A stretch of DNA of 64,000 nucleotides. It comes from Aegilops tauschii subsp. strangulata (taxonomy: Eukaryota > Streptophyta > Magnoliopsida > Poales > Poaceae). The notes under the pieces are model-generated. The model was not told where the DNA came from and did no database searches. It saw only the letters and a program-made list of their open reading frames with translations. Position numbers and translations under genes: made by a program. Positions 31,887 through 42,115 of this stretch are shown here, one piece after another; the first letter of the stretch is position 1; each line of letters starts with the position of its first letter. The stretch is taken from assembly GCF_002575655.3 (NCBI RefSeq), contig NC_053039.3:379541633-379605632 (forward strand), given 5' to 3'.

Positions 31887-33269
31887 TGTTGGGGAACGTA
31901 GTAATTTCAAAAAAATTCCTACGCACACGCGAGATCATGGTGATGCACAGCAACGAGAGGGGAGAGTGTTGTGTACGTACCCTCATAGACCGTAAGCGGA
32001 AGCATTATGACAACACGGTTGATGTAGTCGTACGTCTTCACGATCGACCGATCCTAGCACCGAAGGTACGACACCTCCGCGATCTGCACACGTTCGGCTC
32101 GGTGACATCCCACGAACTCACGATCCAGCAGAATGTCGAGGGAGAGCTTCGTCAGCACGATGGCATGATGACGACGATGATGAATCTACCGGCGCAGGGC
32201 TTCGCGTAAGCACTGCAACGATATGACCGAGGTGGATTATGGTGGAGGGGGGCACTCCGGTTTTACCCGAAACCACCCGGAACACTTCCGGTGTCCGAAT
32301 ATAGTCATCCAATATATCAATCTTTATGTCTTGACCATTTCGAGACTCCTCGTCATGTCTGTGATCACATCCGGGACTCCGAACTATCTTCGGTAAAGTC
32401 AAAACACATAAACTCATAATATCGATCGTCACCAAACGTTAAGCGTGCGGACCCTACGGGTTCGAGAACTATGTAGAATTGACCGAGACACGTCTCCGGT
32501 CAATAACCAATAGCGGAACCTGGATGTTCATATTGGCTCCCACATATTCTACGAAGATCTTTATCGGTCAAACCGCATAACAACATACATTGTTCCCTTT
32601 GTCATCGGTATGTTACTTGCCCGAGATTGGATCGTGGGTATCTCAATACCTAGTTCAATCTCGTTACCGGCAAGTCTCTTTACTCGTTCCATAATGCATC
32701 ATCCCGCAACTAACTCATTAGTCACATTGCTTGCAAGGCTTATAGTGATGTGCATTACCGAGAGGGCCCAGAGATACCTCTCTGACAATCGGAGTGAAAA
32801 ATCCTAATCTCGATCTATGCCAACTCAACAAACACCATCGGAGACACCTGTAGAGCACCTTTATAATCACCCAATTACGTTGTGCCGTTTGGTAGCACAC
32901 AAAGTGTTCCTCCGGTATTTGGGAGTTGCATAATCTCATAGTCATAGGAACATGTATAAGTCATGAAGAAAGCAATAGCAATATACTAAACGATCAAGTG
33001 CTAAGCTAACGGAATGGGTCAAGTCAATCACATCATTCTCTAATGATGTGATCCCGTTAATCAAATGACAACTCATGTCTATGGCTAGGAAACCTAACCA
33101 TCTTTGATTCAACGAGCTAGTCAAGTAGAGGCATACTAGTGACACTCTGTTTGTCTATGTATTCACACATGTACAAAGTTTCCGGTTAATACAATTCTAG
33201 CATGAATAATAAACATTTATCATGATATAAGGAAATATAAATAACAACTTTATTATTGCCTCTAGGGCA
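31887..33269 (-). repeat. 5' LTR of Copia A, internally deleted and end-truncated
   Basis: It begins TGTTGGGGAACGTAGTAATT and ends abruptly at ...GCCTCTAGGGCA. Compared with the 3' copy it lacks about 340 bp: the junction GGGGGGCAC/TCCGG at 32249-32260 joins what are 4480 and 18672 in the other copy. The lost piece contains the TATA box. The outermost 11 bp or so (TGAAGGAAATA in element sense) are also missing. Confidence 0.92.
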
Positions 33270-34339
33270 ACCTTCACCTTTGGCCTTCGATTCCTTTCTG
33301 GTAAATTGGCACACCACCAACTTACCACCCCGCAAGCTTCCTCTTCCTTTTGGTTGACGCTATTTATTCAACAACCATCAATATTGCCTTGTTTTCTTTG
33401 GCGTCCATGATTTAAGTCTCAGACTCAACGCTCGAATCCAACGCCGAATTATAAAAAAATTGAATCAATGGATCCATCTACACAAAATGTGAATCTTATG
33501 TCGTCAACAGGAATCTAATATGTGGGTGGATGGAGGGCGCACTATTACCTCATCCAACCGTCAAATTTGGAGCTTCGTGGGCTCAATTTGGAATGGTCTC
33601 CAAAAATTATGCCGATCAAATGCAAGATGACAATTCTATTAGAGTGGATGTCTTGACCAGAATCACCACAATAACCGATTCTGGTAGAATTGCTCTAAGG
33701 GAAACTCCAATGGGCCGACCCAAACGGACACATAATGTGTTTGTTTTTTGTTTGTTTGGGTGGTTAGACGGACACCAAAAGTTCGACTGTGTCCGCCGGC
33801 TTGCTAGTGCGCCCAAGCGTCGGCCCGCGTTTCATGTTTTGGCCAAATTTCAAACTAAAAAATGAAATTGTCCATGGTTGTTTCTTGTCTATATCCGTCA
33901 AGAGTACGTTTGTTTTCATTAATTAAAATGAAAAAACATAACTAAAGAAATAAAGTAAACCTACATCTGCTGGTTGTCGCCCTTGTCCCCGTCAACGAGG
34001 TCTTGTAGACAAGAGCCAACCATGGATAGGTCCTGCCGCCCACGTGTAGGGTAGCGTAGCTGACGCCTCCTGTTGCTCCAGCTCCACCCAATCAGGTGCG
34101 CAAGGGACTGTGGACGTCCATGCAAACACATGCCCCAGTAGAGGCGCGAGTGGCGATGGCTCTTGCTGCTCCAGCTTGTGCGCGGGGCGGGTGCAACGGC
34201 TGACGCGGCCAGTGCTAGTTGCAGGTTAGGCACTAGGAAAGCTCATAGTCCTCGAGGGACTTCTTAAGGGCATCGTCATCCTCCCTAGCCCCCCTCCTTT
34301 ACCATAGGTCCGCGCGGTGGCTCGTGCGCTAGAGCACGC
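33270..34339. other. Unassigned stretch between Copia A and the Gypsy LTR fragment
   Basis: No LTR, TIR or recognisable protein is seen. Short ORFs (33530-33865 plus; 34233-33961 minus) have no motif I know. The part 33700-33840 (AATGGGCCGACCCAAACGGA, GTCCGCCGGCTTGCTAGTGC, GTCGGCCCGCGTTTCATG) resembles a dispersed grass repeat rich in GGCCGACCC and CGGACAC motifs, possibly a degraded DNA transposon. 33960-34330 is GC-richer and could be exon-like, but I cannot support a gene. Confidence 0.3.
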
Positions 34340-34840
34340 TGATAACCCCGCAATATAGGGGATCAATTTTAGCCTTTCTCGATAAGTAAGAGTGTTGAAC
34401 CCAACGAGGAGCTAAAGGTAGAATTTATATTCTCTTCAAGTTCTATGACCACCGATAGAACTCTACACACACTTAACATTCACTTTATCTAGAACAAGTA
34501 TGAAACTATTTTGCAGGGATAAAAAACAACTACTTTGCGAGAACAAGACTAGGAGTACTTTGCGAGATAATAAAATTTAGTTGTTTAGTAGAAAGCTTTA
34601 TGTAACACAGAGAGAAAGATTGTCCATAGGCAATTGAATATAACACGGTAGATACTTATCACATGCAATGAGGGAGAGGCATACGCTAATACACTTTCCG
34701 TACTTGGATCATATGCACTTATGATTGGAACTCTAGCAAGCATCCACGACAATTAAAGATCATTAAGGTAAAACCCAATCATAGCATTGCGTAACAAGTC
34801 CTTTTTGCTCCCATACACAACAACTCACTTACTCGGGTAT
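34340..34840 (-). repeat. Partial Gypsy-type LTR, interrupted by a CACTA element
   Basis: It starts TGATAACCCCGCAATATAGG and continues with GTGTTGAACCCAACGAGGAG, CTAAAGGTAGAATTTATATT and GGAACTCTAGCAAGCATCCA, colinear with the LTR of Gypsy C (compare 25458-26000) but clearly diverged. The minus-strand orientation matches C. It stops where the CACTA terminus begins at 34841. The remainder would lie beyond the right edge. Confidence 0.75.
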
Positions 34841-35169
34841 CACTAGTAGAAAACGGGCCATTTGTCCCGGTTCCAGAGGCCCATTAGCCCCGGTTCTGGA
34901 ACCGGGACTAAAGCCCAAAACCTTTACACCCGGTTCGCTTACGAACCGGGACAGAAAGGGCTCCACGTGGCCGCTGTGGGGCGCCCAGGCAGGAGCACCT
35001 TTAGTGCCGGTTGGTAACGCCAACCGGGACCAAAAGGCATCCACGCGTCAGCAGCTGGCAGGAGCAGGGTTTTTTTGTTTTTTTTGAAGGGGGGGGGGGT
35101 TAGGGGGTTTTGGAGGGTTAATTTAGGGGTTTCATATATTGTGTTAGCTAGCTAATAGAGAGAAGTGAC
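34841..35169. repeat. CACTA terminal inverted repeat and subterminal repeats
   Basis: The TIR CACTAGTAGAAAA is at 34841. Subterminal motifs occur as inverted pairs: CCCGGTTCTGGAACCGGGAC (34888-34908), CCGGTTCGCTTACGAACCGG (34930-34949) and CCGGTTGGTAACGCCAACCGG (35007-35027). These can fold as hairpins and are presumed transposase-binding sites. The T-rich/G-rich stretch 35070-35102 is low complexity. A 3-bp target duplication would be TAT (34838-34840), but the partner is outside the window. Confidence 0.85.
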
Positions 35170-36884
35170 TGAAGGAAATATGCCCTAGAGGCAATAATAA
35201 AGTATTATATATTTCCTTATATCATGATAAATGTTTATTATTCATGCTAGAATTGTATTAACCGGAAACATAATACATGTGTGAATATATAGACAAACAG
35301 AGTGTCACTAGTATGCCTCTACTTGACTAGCTCGTTAATCAAAGATGGTTATGTTTCCTAGCCATAGACATAAGTTGTCATTTGATTAACGAGATCACCT
35401 CATTAGGAGAATGACGTGATTGACTTGACCCATTCCGTTAGCTTAGCACTCGATCGTTTAGTATGTTGCTATTGCTTTCTTCATGACTTATACATGTTCC
35501 TCTGACTATGAGATTATGCAACTCCCGTTTACCGGAGGAACACTTTGTGTGCTACCAAACGTCACAACGTAAATGGGTGATTATAAAGGTGCTCTACAGG
35601 TGTCTCCAAAGGTACTTGTTGGGTTGACGTATTTCGAGATTAGGATTTGTCACTCTGATTGTCGGAGAGGTATCTCTGGGCCCACTCGGTAATGCACATC
35701 TCTATAAGCCTTGCAAGCATTGTGACTAATGAGTTAGTTGCAGGATGATGTGTTACGGAACGAGTAAAGAGACTTGCCGGTAACGAGATTGAACTAGGTA
35801 TCGAGATACCGACGATCGAATCTCGGGCAAGTAACATACCGATGACAAAGGGAACAACGTATGTTGTTATGCGGTCTGACCAATAAAGATCTTCGTAGAA
35901 TATGTGGGAGCCAATATGGGCATCCAGGTCCCGCTATTGGTTATTGACCGGAGAAGTGTCTCGGTCATGTCTACATAGTTCTCGAACCCGTAGGGTCCGC
36001 ACGCTTAACGTTACGATGACAGTTTTATTGAGTTTTGATGTACCGAAGGAGTTCGGAGTCCCGGATGAGATCGGGGACATGACGAGGAGTCTCGAAATGG
36101 CCGAGACGTAAAGATCGATATATTGGACGACTATATTCGGACTTCGGAAAGGTTCCGAGTGATTCGGGTATTTTTCGGAGTACCGGAGAGTTACGGGAAT
36201 ACGTATTGGGCCTTATTGGGCCATACGGGAAAGAAGGAAAAGGGCCTCAATGGTGGCCGCACCCCTCCCCTTGGTCTGGTCCGAATTGGACTAGGGAAGG
36301 GGGGCGCCCCCTTCCTTCCTTCTCTTTTTCCCTTCCTCTTTTCCTATTCCATATGGGAGGTGGAATCCTACTAGGACTAGGGAGTCCTAGTAGGACTCCA
36401 CACTTGGTGCGCCCCCTCCTAGGGCCGGCCTCCTCCTCCCTTGCTCCTTTATATACGGGGGCAGGGGGCACCCCAAAGACACAACAATTGATCCTTGAGA
36501 TCTCTTAGCCGTGTGCGGTGCCCCCCTCCACCATATTACACCTCGATAATACCGTTGCGGAGCTTAGGCAAAGCCCTGCGTCGGTGGAACATCATCATCG
36601 TCACCACGCCGTCGTGCTGACGAAACTCTCCCTCAACACTCGGCTGGATCGGAGTTCGAGGAACGTCATCGAGCTGAACGTGTGTAGAACTCAGAGGTGC
36701 CGTGCTTTTGGTACTTGATCGGTCGGATCGTGAAGACGTACGACTACATCAACCGCCTTGTGTTAACGCTTCCGCTTTCGGTGTACGAGGGTACGTGGAC
36801 AACACTCTCCCCTCTCGTTGCTATGCATCACCATGATCTTGCATGTGCGTAGGATTTTTTTTGAAATTACTACGTGCCCCAACA
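35170..36884 (+). repeat. 5' LTR of Copia D
   Basis: TGAAGGAAATATGCCC...GTGCCCCAACA, 1715 bp. A TATA box TTTATATA lies at 36448-36455. Near 36365-36395 a CCTACTAGGACTAGGGAGTC, CTAGTAGGACT inverted repeat could form a hairpin. Confidence 0.95.
36448..36455 (+). promoter_or_regulatory. Probable TATA box of Copia D
   Basis: TTGCTCCTTTATATACGGGG in U3 of the 5' LTR, conserved at 43394-43401 and in Copia A's 3' LTR. Transcription would start about 30 bp downstream, by inference. Confidence 0.6.
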
Positions 36885-38090
36885 GTGGTATCCGAGCCTG
36901 GTTTTATGCGTTGATGCTATGCACGAGTAGAACACAAGTGAGTTGTGGGCGATATAGGTCATACTGCTTACCAGCATGTCATACTTTGCGACCGACATTA
37001 CGCGTACGCTTACGCGAGACTGGTTTCACTGTTGCGAGCACTCGTTGCTTAAAGGTGACTGGCGGGTGTCTGTCTCTCTCACTTTAGTTGAACCGAGTGT
37101 GGCTACGCCCGGTCCTTGTGAAGGGTAAAACAACACCAACTTGACAAACTATCGTTGTGGTTTTGATGCGTAGGTAAGAACGGTTCTTGCTAAAGCCCGT
37201 AGCAGCCACGTAAAACTTGCAACAACAAAGTAGAGGACGTCTAACTTGTTTTTGCAGGGCATGTTGTGATGTGATATGGTCAAGACATGATGTGATATAA
37301 TTTGTTGTATGAGATGATCATGTTTTGTAACCGAGTTATCGGCAAGTGGCAGGAGCCATATGGTTGTCATTTTAATGTATGCAATGCAATCGCCATGTAA
37401 TGCTTTACTTTATCACTAAGCGGTAGCGATAGTCGTAGAAGCATAAAATTGACGAGACGACAACGATGCTACGATGGAGATCAAGGTGTCGCGCCGGTGA
37501 CGATGGTGATCATGACGGTGCTTCGGAGATGGAGATCACAAGCACAAGATGATGATGGCCATATCATATCACTTATATTGATTGCATGTGATGTCAATCC
37601 TTTATGCATCTTATCTTGCTTTGTTTGATGGTAGCATTATAAGATGATCCTTCACTAGATTATCAAAGTATAAGTGTTCTCCCTGAGTATGCACCGTTGC
37701 GAAAGTTCTTCGTGCTGAGACACCACGTGATGATTGGGTGTGATAGGCTCTACGTTCAAATACAACGGGTGCAAAACAGTTGCACACGCGGAATACTCAG
37801 GTTAAACTTGACGAGCCTAGCATATAACAGATATGGCCTCGGAACACGGAGACCGAAAGGTCGAGCGTGAATCATATAGTAGATATGATCAACATAGTGA
37901 TGTTCACCATTGAAACTACTCCATCTCACGTGATGATCGGACATGGTTTAGTTGATATGGATCACGTGATCACTTAGAGGATTAGAGGGATGTCTATCTA
38001 AGTGGGAGTTCTTAAGTAATATGATTAATTGAACTTAAATTTATCATGAACTTAGTCCTGATAGTATTTTGCAAATTATGTTGTAGATCA
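36885..38090 (+). other. Copia D untranslated leader with PBS
   Basis: The PBS TGGTATCCGAGCC (36886-36898) matches the initiator tRNA-Met type with one mismatch. The rest of the 1.2-kb leader has no supported ORF and is homologous to 30652-31886 of Copia A. Confidence 0.85.
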
Positions 38091-39213
38091 ATAGCTCGCG
38101 TTGTTGCTTCCCTGTGTTTATTTTTGATATGTTCCTAGAGAAAAATTATGTTGAAAGATGTTAGTAGCAAAGATGCGGATTGGATCCGTGATCTGAGGAT
38201 TATACTCATTGCTGCACAGAAAAATTATGTCCTTGATGCACCGCTAGGTGACATACCTATTGCAGGAGCAGATGCAGATGTTATGAACGTTTGGCTAGCT
38301 CAATATGATGACTACTTGATAGTTTAGTGCACCATGCTTAACGGCTTAGAATCGGGACTTCAAAGACGTTTTGAACACCATGGACCATATGAGATGTTCC
38401 AGGAGTTGAAGTTAATATTTCAAGCAAATACCCGAGTTGAGAGATATGAAGTCTCCAACAAGTTCTATAGCTAAAAGATGGAGGAGAATCGCTCAACTAG
38501 TGAGCATGTGCTCAGATTGTCTGGGTACTACAATAGCTTGAATCAAGTGGGAGTTAATCTTCCAGATAAAATAGTGATTGACAGAATTCTCTAGTCACCA
38601 TCACCAAGATAGTAGAACTTCGTGATGAACTATAGTATGCAAGGGATGGCGAAAGTAATTCCCGAGCTCGTCGTGATGCTGAAATCGACGAAGGTAGAAA
38701 TCAAGAAAAACATCAAGTGTTGATGGTTGACGAGACCACTAGTTTCAAGAAAAGGGCAAAGGGAAGAAGGGGAACTTCAAGAAGAACGGCAAGCAAGTTG
38801 CTGCTCAAGTGAAGAAGCCTAAGTTTGGTCCTAAGCCTGAGACTAAGTGCTTCTACTGCAAAGGGACTGGTCACTGGAAGCGGAACTACCCCAACTAGTT
38901 GGTGGATAAGAAGGATGGCAAAGTGAACAAAGGTATATTTGATATACAGATTATTGATGTGTACTTTACTAGTGTTTATAGCAACCCCTCGGTAATTGAT
39001 ACTGGTTCAGTTGCTATGAGTAGTAACTCGAAACGGGAGTTGCAGAATAAACAGAGACTAGTAAAAGTGAACAAAGGTATATTTGATATACAGATTATTG
39101 ATGTGTACTTTACTAGTGTTTATAGCAAACCCCTCGGTAATTGATACTGGTTCAGTTGCTAAAGAGTAGTAACTCGAAAACGGGAGTTACAGAATAAACA
39201 GAGACTAGTAAAA
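38091..39213 (+). pseudogene. Copia D gag and protease start (degraded)
   Basis: The sequence equivalent to the gag start is ATAGCTCGC (38091) where Copia A has ATGGCCCGT. Capsid sequence follows with several stops (for example TAG within the 38320 region). The zinc knuckle reads CFYCKGTGHWKRNY (about 38848-38889): the last Cys is Tyr. A 144-bp block including the protease motif IDTGSVA is present twice in tandem (38921-39064 and 39065-39213). Confidence 0.88.
38921..39213 (+). repeat. Tandem duplication of 144 bp across the protease active site
   Basis: Both copies begin AAGTGAACAAAGGTATATTT and contain GTGTACTTTACTAGTGTTTA, GGTAATTGATACTGGTTCAG and AATAAACAGAGACTAGTAAA. The second copy has small indels (CAAACCCCTC; GCTAAAGAG), so the duplication is followed by independent changes. 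Copia A has a single copy. Confidence 0.92.
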
Positions 39214-39399
39214 GGCGAGGTGACGATGTGTGTTGGAAGTAGTTCCAAGATTGATATGATCATCATCGCACACTGCCTGTACTTTTGGGATTAGTGTTGA
39301 AACTAAATAAGTGTTATTTGGTGTTTGCGTTGAGCATGAATATGATTTGATCATGTTTATTGCAATACGGTTATTCATTTAAATTAGAGAACAATGGTT

Positions 39400-40235
39400 G
39401 TTCTGTTTACATGAATAAAACCTTCTATGGTCATACACACCAACGAAAATGGTTTGTTGGATCTCGATCGTAGTGATACACATATTCATAATATTGAAGC
39501 CAAAAGATGCAAAGTTAATAATGATAGTGCAACTTATTTGTGGCACTGCCGTTTAGGTCATATTGGTGTAAAGCGCATGAAGAAACTCCATACTGATGGG
39601 ATTTTGGAATCACTTGATTATGAATCACTTGATGCTTGCGAACCGTGCCTCATGGGCAAGATGACTAAAACACCGTTCTCCGGAACTATGGAGAGAGCAA
39701 CAGATTTGTTGGAAATCATACATACAGATGTATGTGGTCCGATGAATGTTGAGGCTCGTGGCGGATATCGTTATTTTCTCACCTTCACAAATAATTTAAG
39801 CAGATATGGATATATCTACTTAATGAAACAAGAGTCTGAAACATTTGAAAAGTTCATATAATTTCAGAGTGAAGCAGAAAATCATCGTAACAAGAAAATA
39901 AAGTTTCTACGATCTGATCGTGGAGAAGAGTATTTAAGTTACGAGTTTGGCCTTCAGTTAAAACAATGTGGAATAGTTTCACAAATTCATGCCACCTGGA
40001 ACACCACAGCATAATGGTGTGTCCGAACGTCATAACCGTACTTTATTGGATATAGTGCAATCTATGATGTCTCTTACCAATTTACCACTATCGTTTTGGG
40101 GTTATGCATTAGGGACAGCTGCATTCACGTTAAATAGGGCACCATCAAAATCCGTTGAGACGACGCCTTATGAACTGAGGTTTAGCAAGAAACCAAAGTT
40201 GTCGTTTCTTAAAATTTTGGGGTTGCGATGCTTAT
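39400..40235 (+). pseudogene. Copia D integrase (broken)
   Basis: Frame 39427-39861 carries the HHCC finger (WHCRLGHIGVKRMKKLHTDG ... CEPCLMGK) and IHTDVCGPMNV (first catalytic Asp). A TAA at 39859-39861 follows. The next segment keeps LRSDRGEEY (second Asp, about 39908-39935). A frameshift near 39990 precedes PPGTPQHNGVSERHNRTLLD, which keeps the catalytic Glu. All three acidic residues are visible but not in one frame. Confidence 0.9.
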
Positions 40236-41420
40236 GTGAAAAAGTTTCATCCTGATAAGCTCAAACCCAAATCGGAGAAATGTGTCTTCATAGGATACCC
40301 AAAGGAGACAGTTGGGTACACCTTCTATCACAGATCCGAAGGCAAGACATTCGTTGCTAAAAATGGATCCTTTCTAGAGAAGGAGATTTCTCTCGAAAGA
40401 AGTGAGTGGGAGGAAAGTAGAACTTGATGAGGTAACTATACCTGCTCCCTTATTGGAAAGTAGTTCATCACAGAAACCAGTTTCTGAGACGCCTACACCA
40501 ATTAGTGAGGAAGTTAATGATGATGATCATGAAACTTCAGATCAAGTCATTACTGAACCTCGTAGATCAACCAGAGTAAGATCCGCACCCGAGTGGTACG
40601 GTAATCCTGTTCTGGAGTTATGTTACTAGACCATGACGAACCTACGAACTATGAAGAAGCGATGGTGAGCCCAAATTCCGCAAAATGGCTTGAGGCCATG
40701 AAATCTGAGATGAGATCCATGTATGAGAACAAAGTATGGACTTTGATTGACTTGCCCAATGATCGGCGAGCCATTGAGATTAAATGGATCTTCAAGAGGA
40801 AGACATACGCTGATAGTAGTGTTACTATCTACAAAGCTAGAATTGTCGCAAAAGGTTTTTGACAAGTTCAAGGTGTTGACTACGATAAGAGAGTTTCTCA
40901 CTCGTATCTATGCTTAAAGTCTGTCTGAATCATGTTAGCAATTGCCGCATTTTATGAAATCTGGCAAATGGATAAACAAAACTACATTCCTTAATGGATT
41001 TATTAAAGAAGAGTTGTATATGATGCAACCAGAAGGTTTTGTCAATCTTAAAGGTGCTAACAAAATATGCAAGCTCCAGCGATCCATCTATGGACTGGTG
41101 CAAGTATCTCGGAGTTGGAATATACGCTTTGATAAGTTGATCAAAGGATATAGTTTTAAACAGACTTGCGGTGAAGCCTGTATTTACAAGAAAGTGAGTG
41201 GGAGCACTACAACATTTCTGATAAGTATATGTGAAATGACATATTGTTGATCGGAAATAATGTAGAATTATTCTGCAAAGCATAAAGGAGTGTTTGAAAG
41301 GAGTTTTTTCAAAGAAAGACCTCGGTGAAGCTACTTACATATTGAGCATCAAGATCTATAGAGATAGATCAAGACGCTTGATAAGTTTTTTCAATAAGTA
41401 CATACCTTAACAAGATTTTG
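40236..41420 (+). pseudogene. Copia D reverse transcriptase (broken)
   Basis: Successive short frames carry the linker (SDQVITEPRRSTRVRSAPEW), NYEEAMVSPNSAKWLEAMKS, then RT pieces AIEIKWIFKR, FLNGFIKEELYMMQPEGFVN and KLQRSIYGLVQVSRSWN. Sequence around LSPVAMLKSVR and the YVDD box is damaged: at about 41228-41245 an insertion shifts the frame at the catalytic site. No functional RT can be made. Confidence 0.9.
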
Positions 41421-42115
41421 AAGTGGTTCAAAATGAAACAGTCAAAGAAAGAGTTTCTTGCCTGTGTTACCAGGTGAGAAATTGAGTAAGACTCAAAACC
41501 CGACCACGGCAGAAGATAGAAAAAGAATGAAAGTCATTCCCTATGCCTCCGCCATAGGTTCTATAAAGTATGCCATGCTGTGTACCAGATCTATTGTATA
41601 CCCTACACTGATTTTGGCAAGGGAGTACAATAGTGATCTAGGAGTAGATCACTGGACAGCGGTCAAAATTATCCTTACTGGAATAAGGATATGTTTCTCG
41701 ATTATGGAAGTGACAAAAGGCTTGTCGTAAAGGGTTACGTCGATGCAAGTTTTTACACTAATCTAGATGACTCTAAGTCTCGGTCTAGATACATATTGAA
41801 AGTGGGAGCAATTAGCTAGAGTAGCTCCGAGCAGAGCATTATAAACATAGAAATTTACAACATACTTACGGATCTGAATGTGACAGACCCGTTGACTAAA
41901 ATTATCTCACAATCAAAACATAATCACACCTTAGTACTCTTTGGGTGTTAATCACATAGCGATGTGAACTAGATTATTGACTCTAGTAAACCCTTTGAGT
42001 GTTGGTCACATAGAGATGTGAACTATGGGTGTTAATCACATGGTGATGTGAATTATTGATGTTAAATCACATGGCGATGTGAACTAGATTATTGACTCTA
42101 GTGCAAGTGGGAGAC
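41421..42115 (+). pseudogene. Copia D RNase H remnant and PPT
   Basis: FLPVLPGEKLSKTQNPTTAE, then SAIGSIKYAMLCTR and DHWTAVKIIL are recognisable from the RT-RNase H connection. The RNase H core after VDAS (about 41740) is heavily eroded, with a deletion relative to Copia A. About 41930-42090 has GGTGTTAATCACATRGYGATG-type motifs repeated four times. The PPT GCAAGTGGGAGAC is at 42103-42115. Confidence 0.8.

Larger units (their letters stand above)
4112..33269 (-). mobile_element. Copia LTR retrotransposon A (Angela/BARE/WIS type), nested and truncated
   Basis: This is a minus-strand Ty1/Copia element with order 5' LTR (31887-33269), PBS, gag, protease, integrase, RT, RNase H, PPT and 3' LTR (4112-4685 plus 18537-19688). 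It is interrupted by Gypsy B in the 3' LTR and by Gypsy C in RNase H. Without these it is about 8.3 kb. LTR termini read TGAAGGAAATATGCC...CCCCAACA. The outer end of the 5' LTR is missing: the sequence stops at GCCTCTAGGGCA (33269) instead of running to ...TATTTCCTTCA. No TSD can therefore be matched to GCTCT at 4107-4111. The coding region has several stops and frameshifts, so the element is dead. Confidence 0.93.

Noticed and set aside
33530..33865. Possible small host gene (111 codons)
   Set aside because: No recognisable domain, no supporting promoter or splice signals, and part overlaps a GGCCGACCC-rich dispersed repeat.
35070..35102. T-run/G-run next to the CACTA end as a terminator or G-quadruplex
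   Set aside because: It is a low-complexity tract and possible assembly slippage. No supporting structure is seen.
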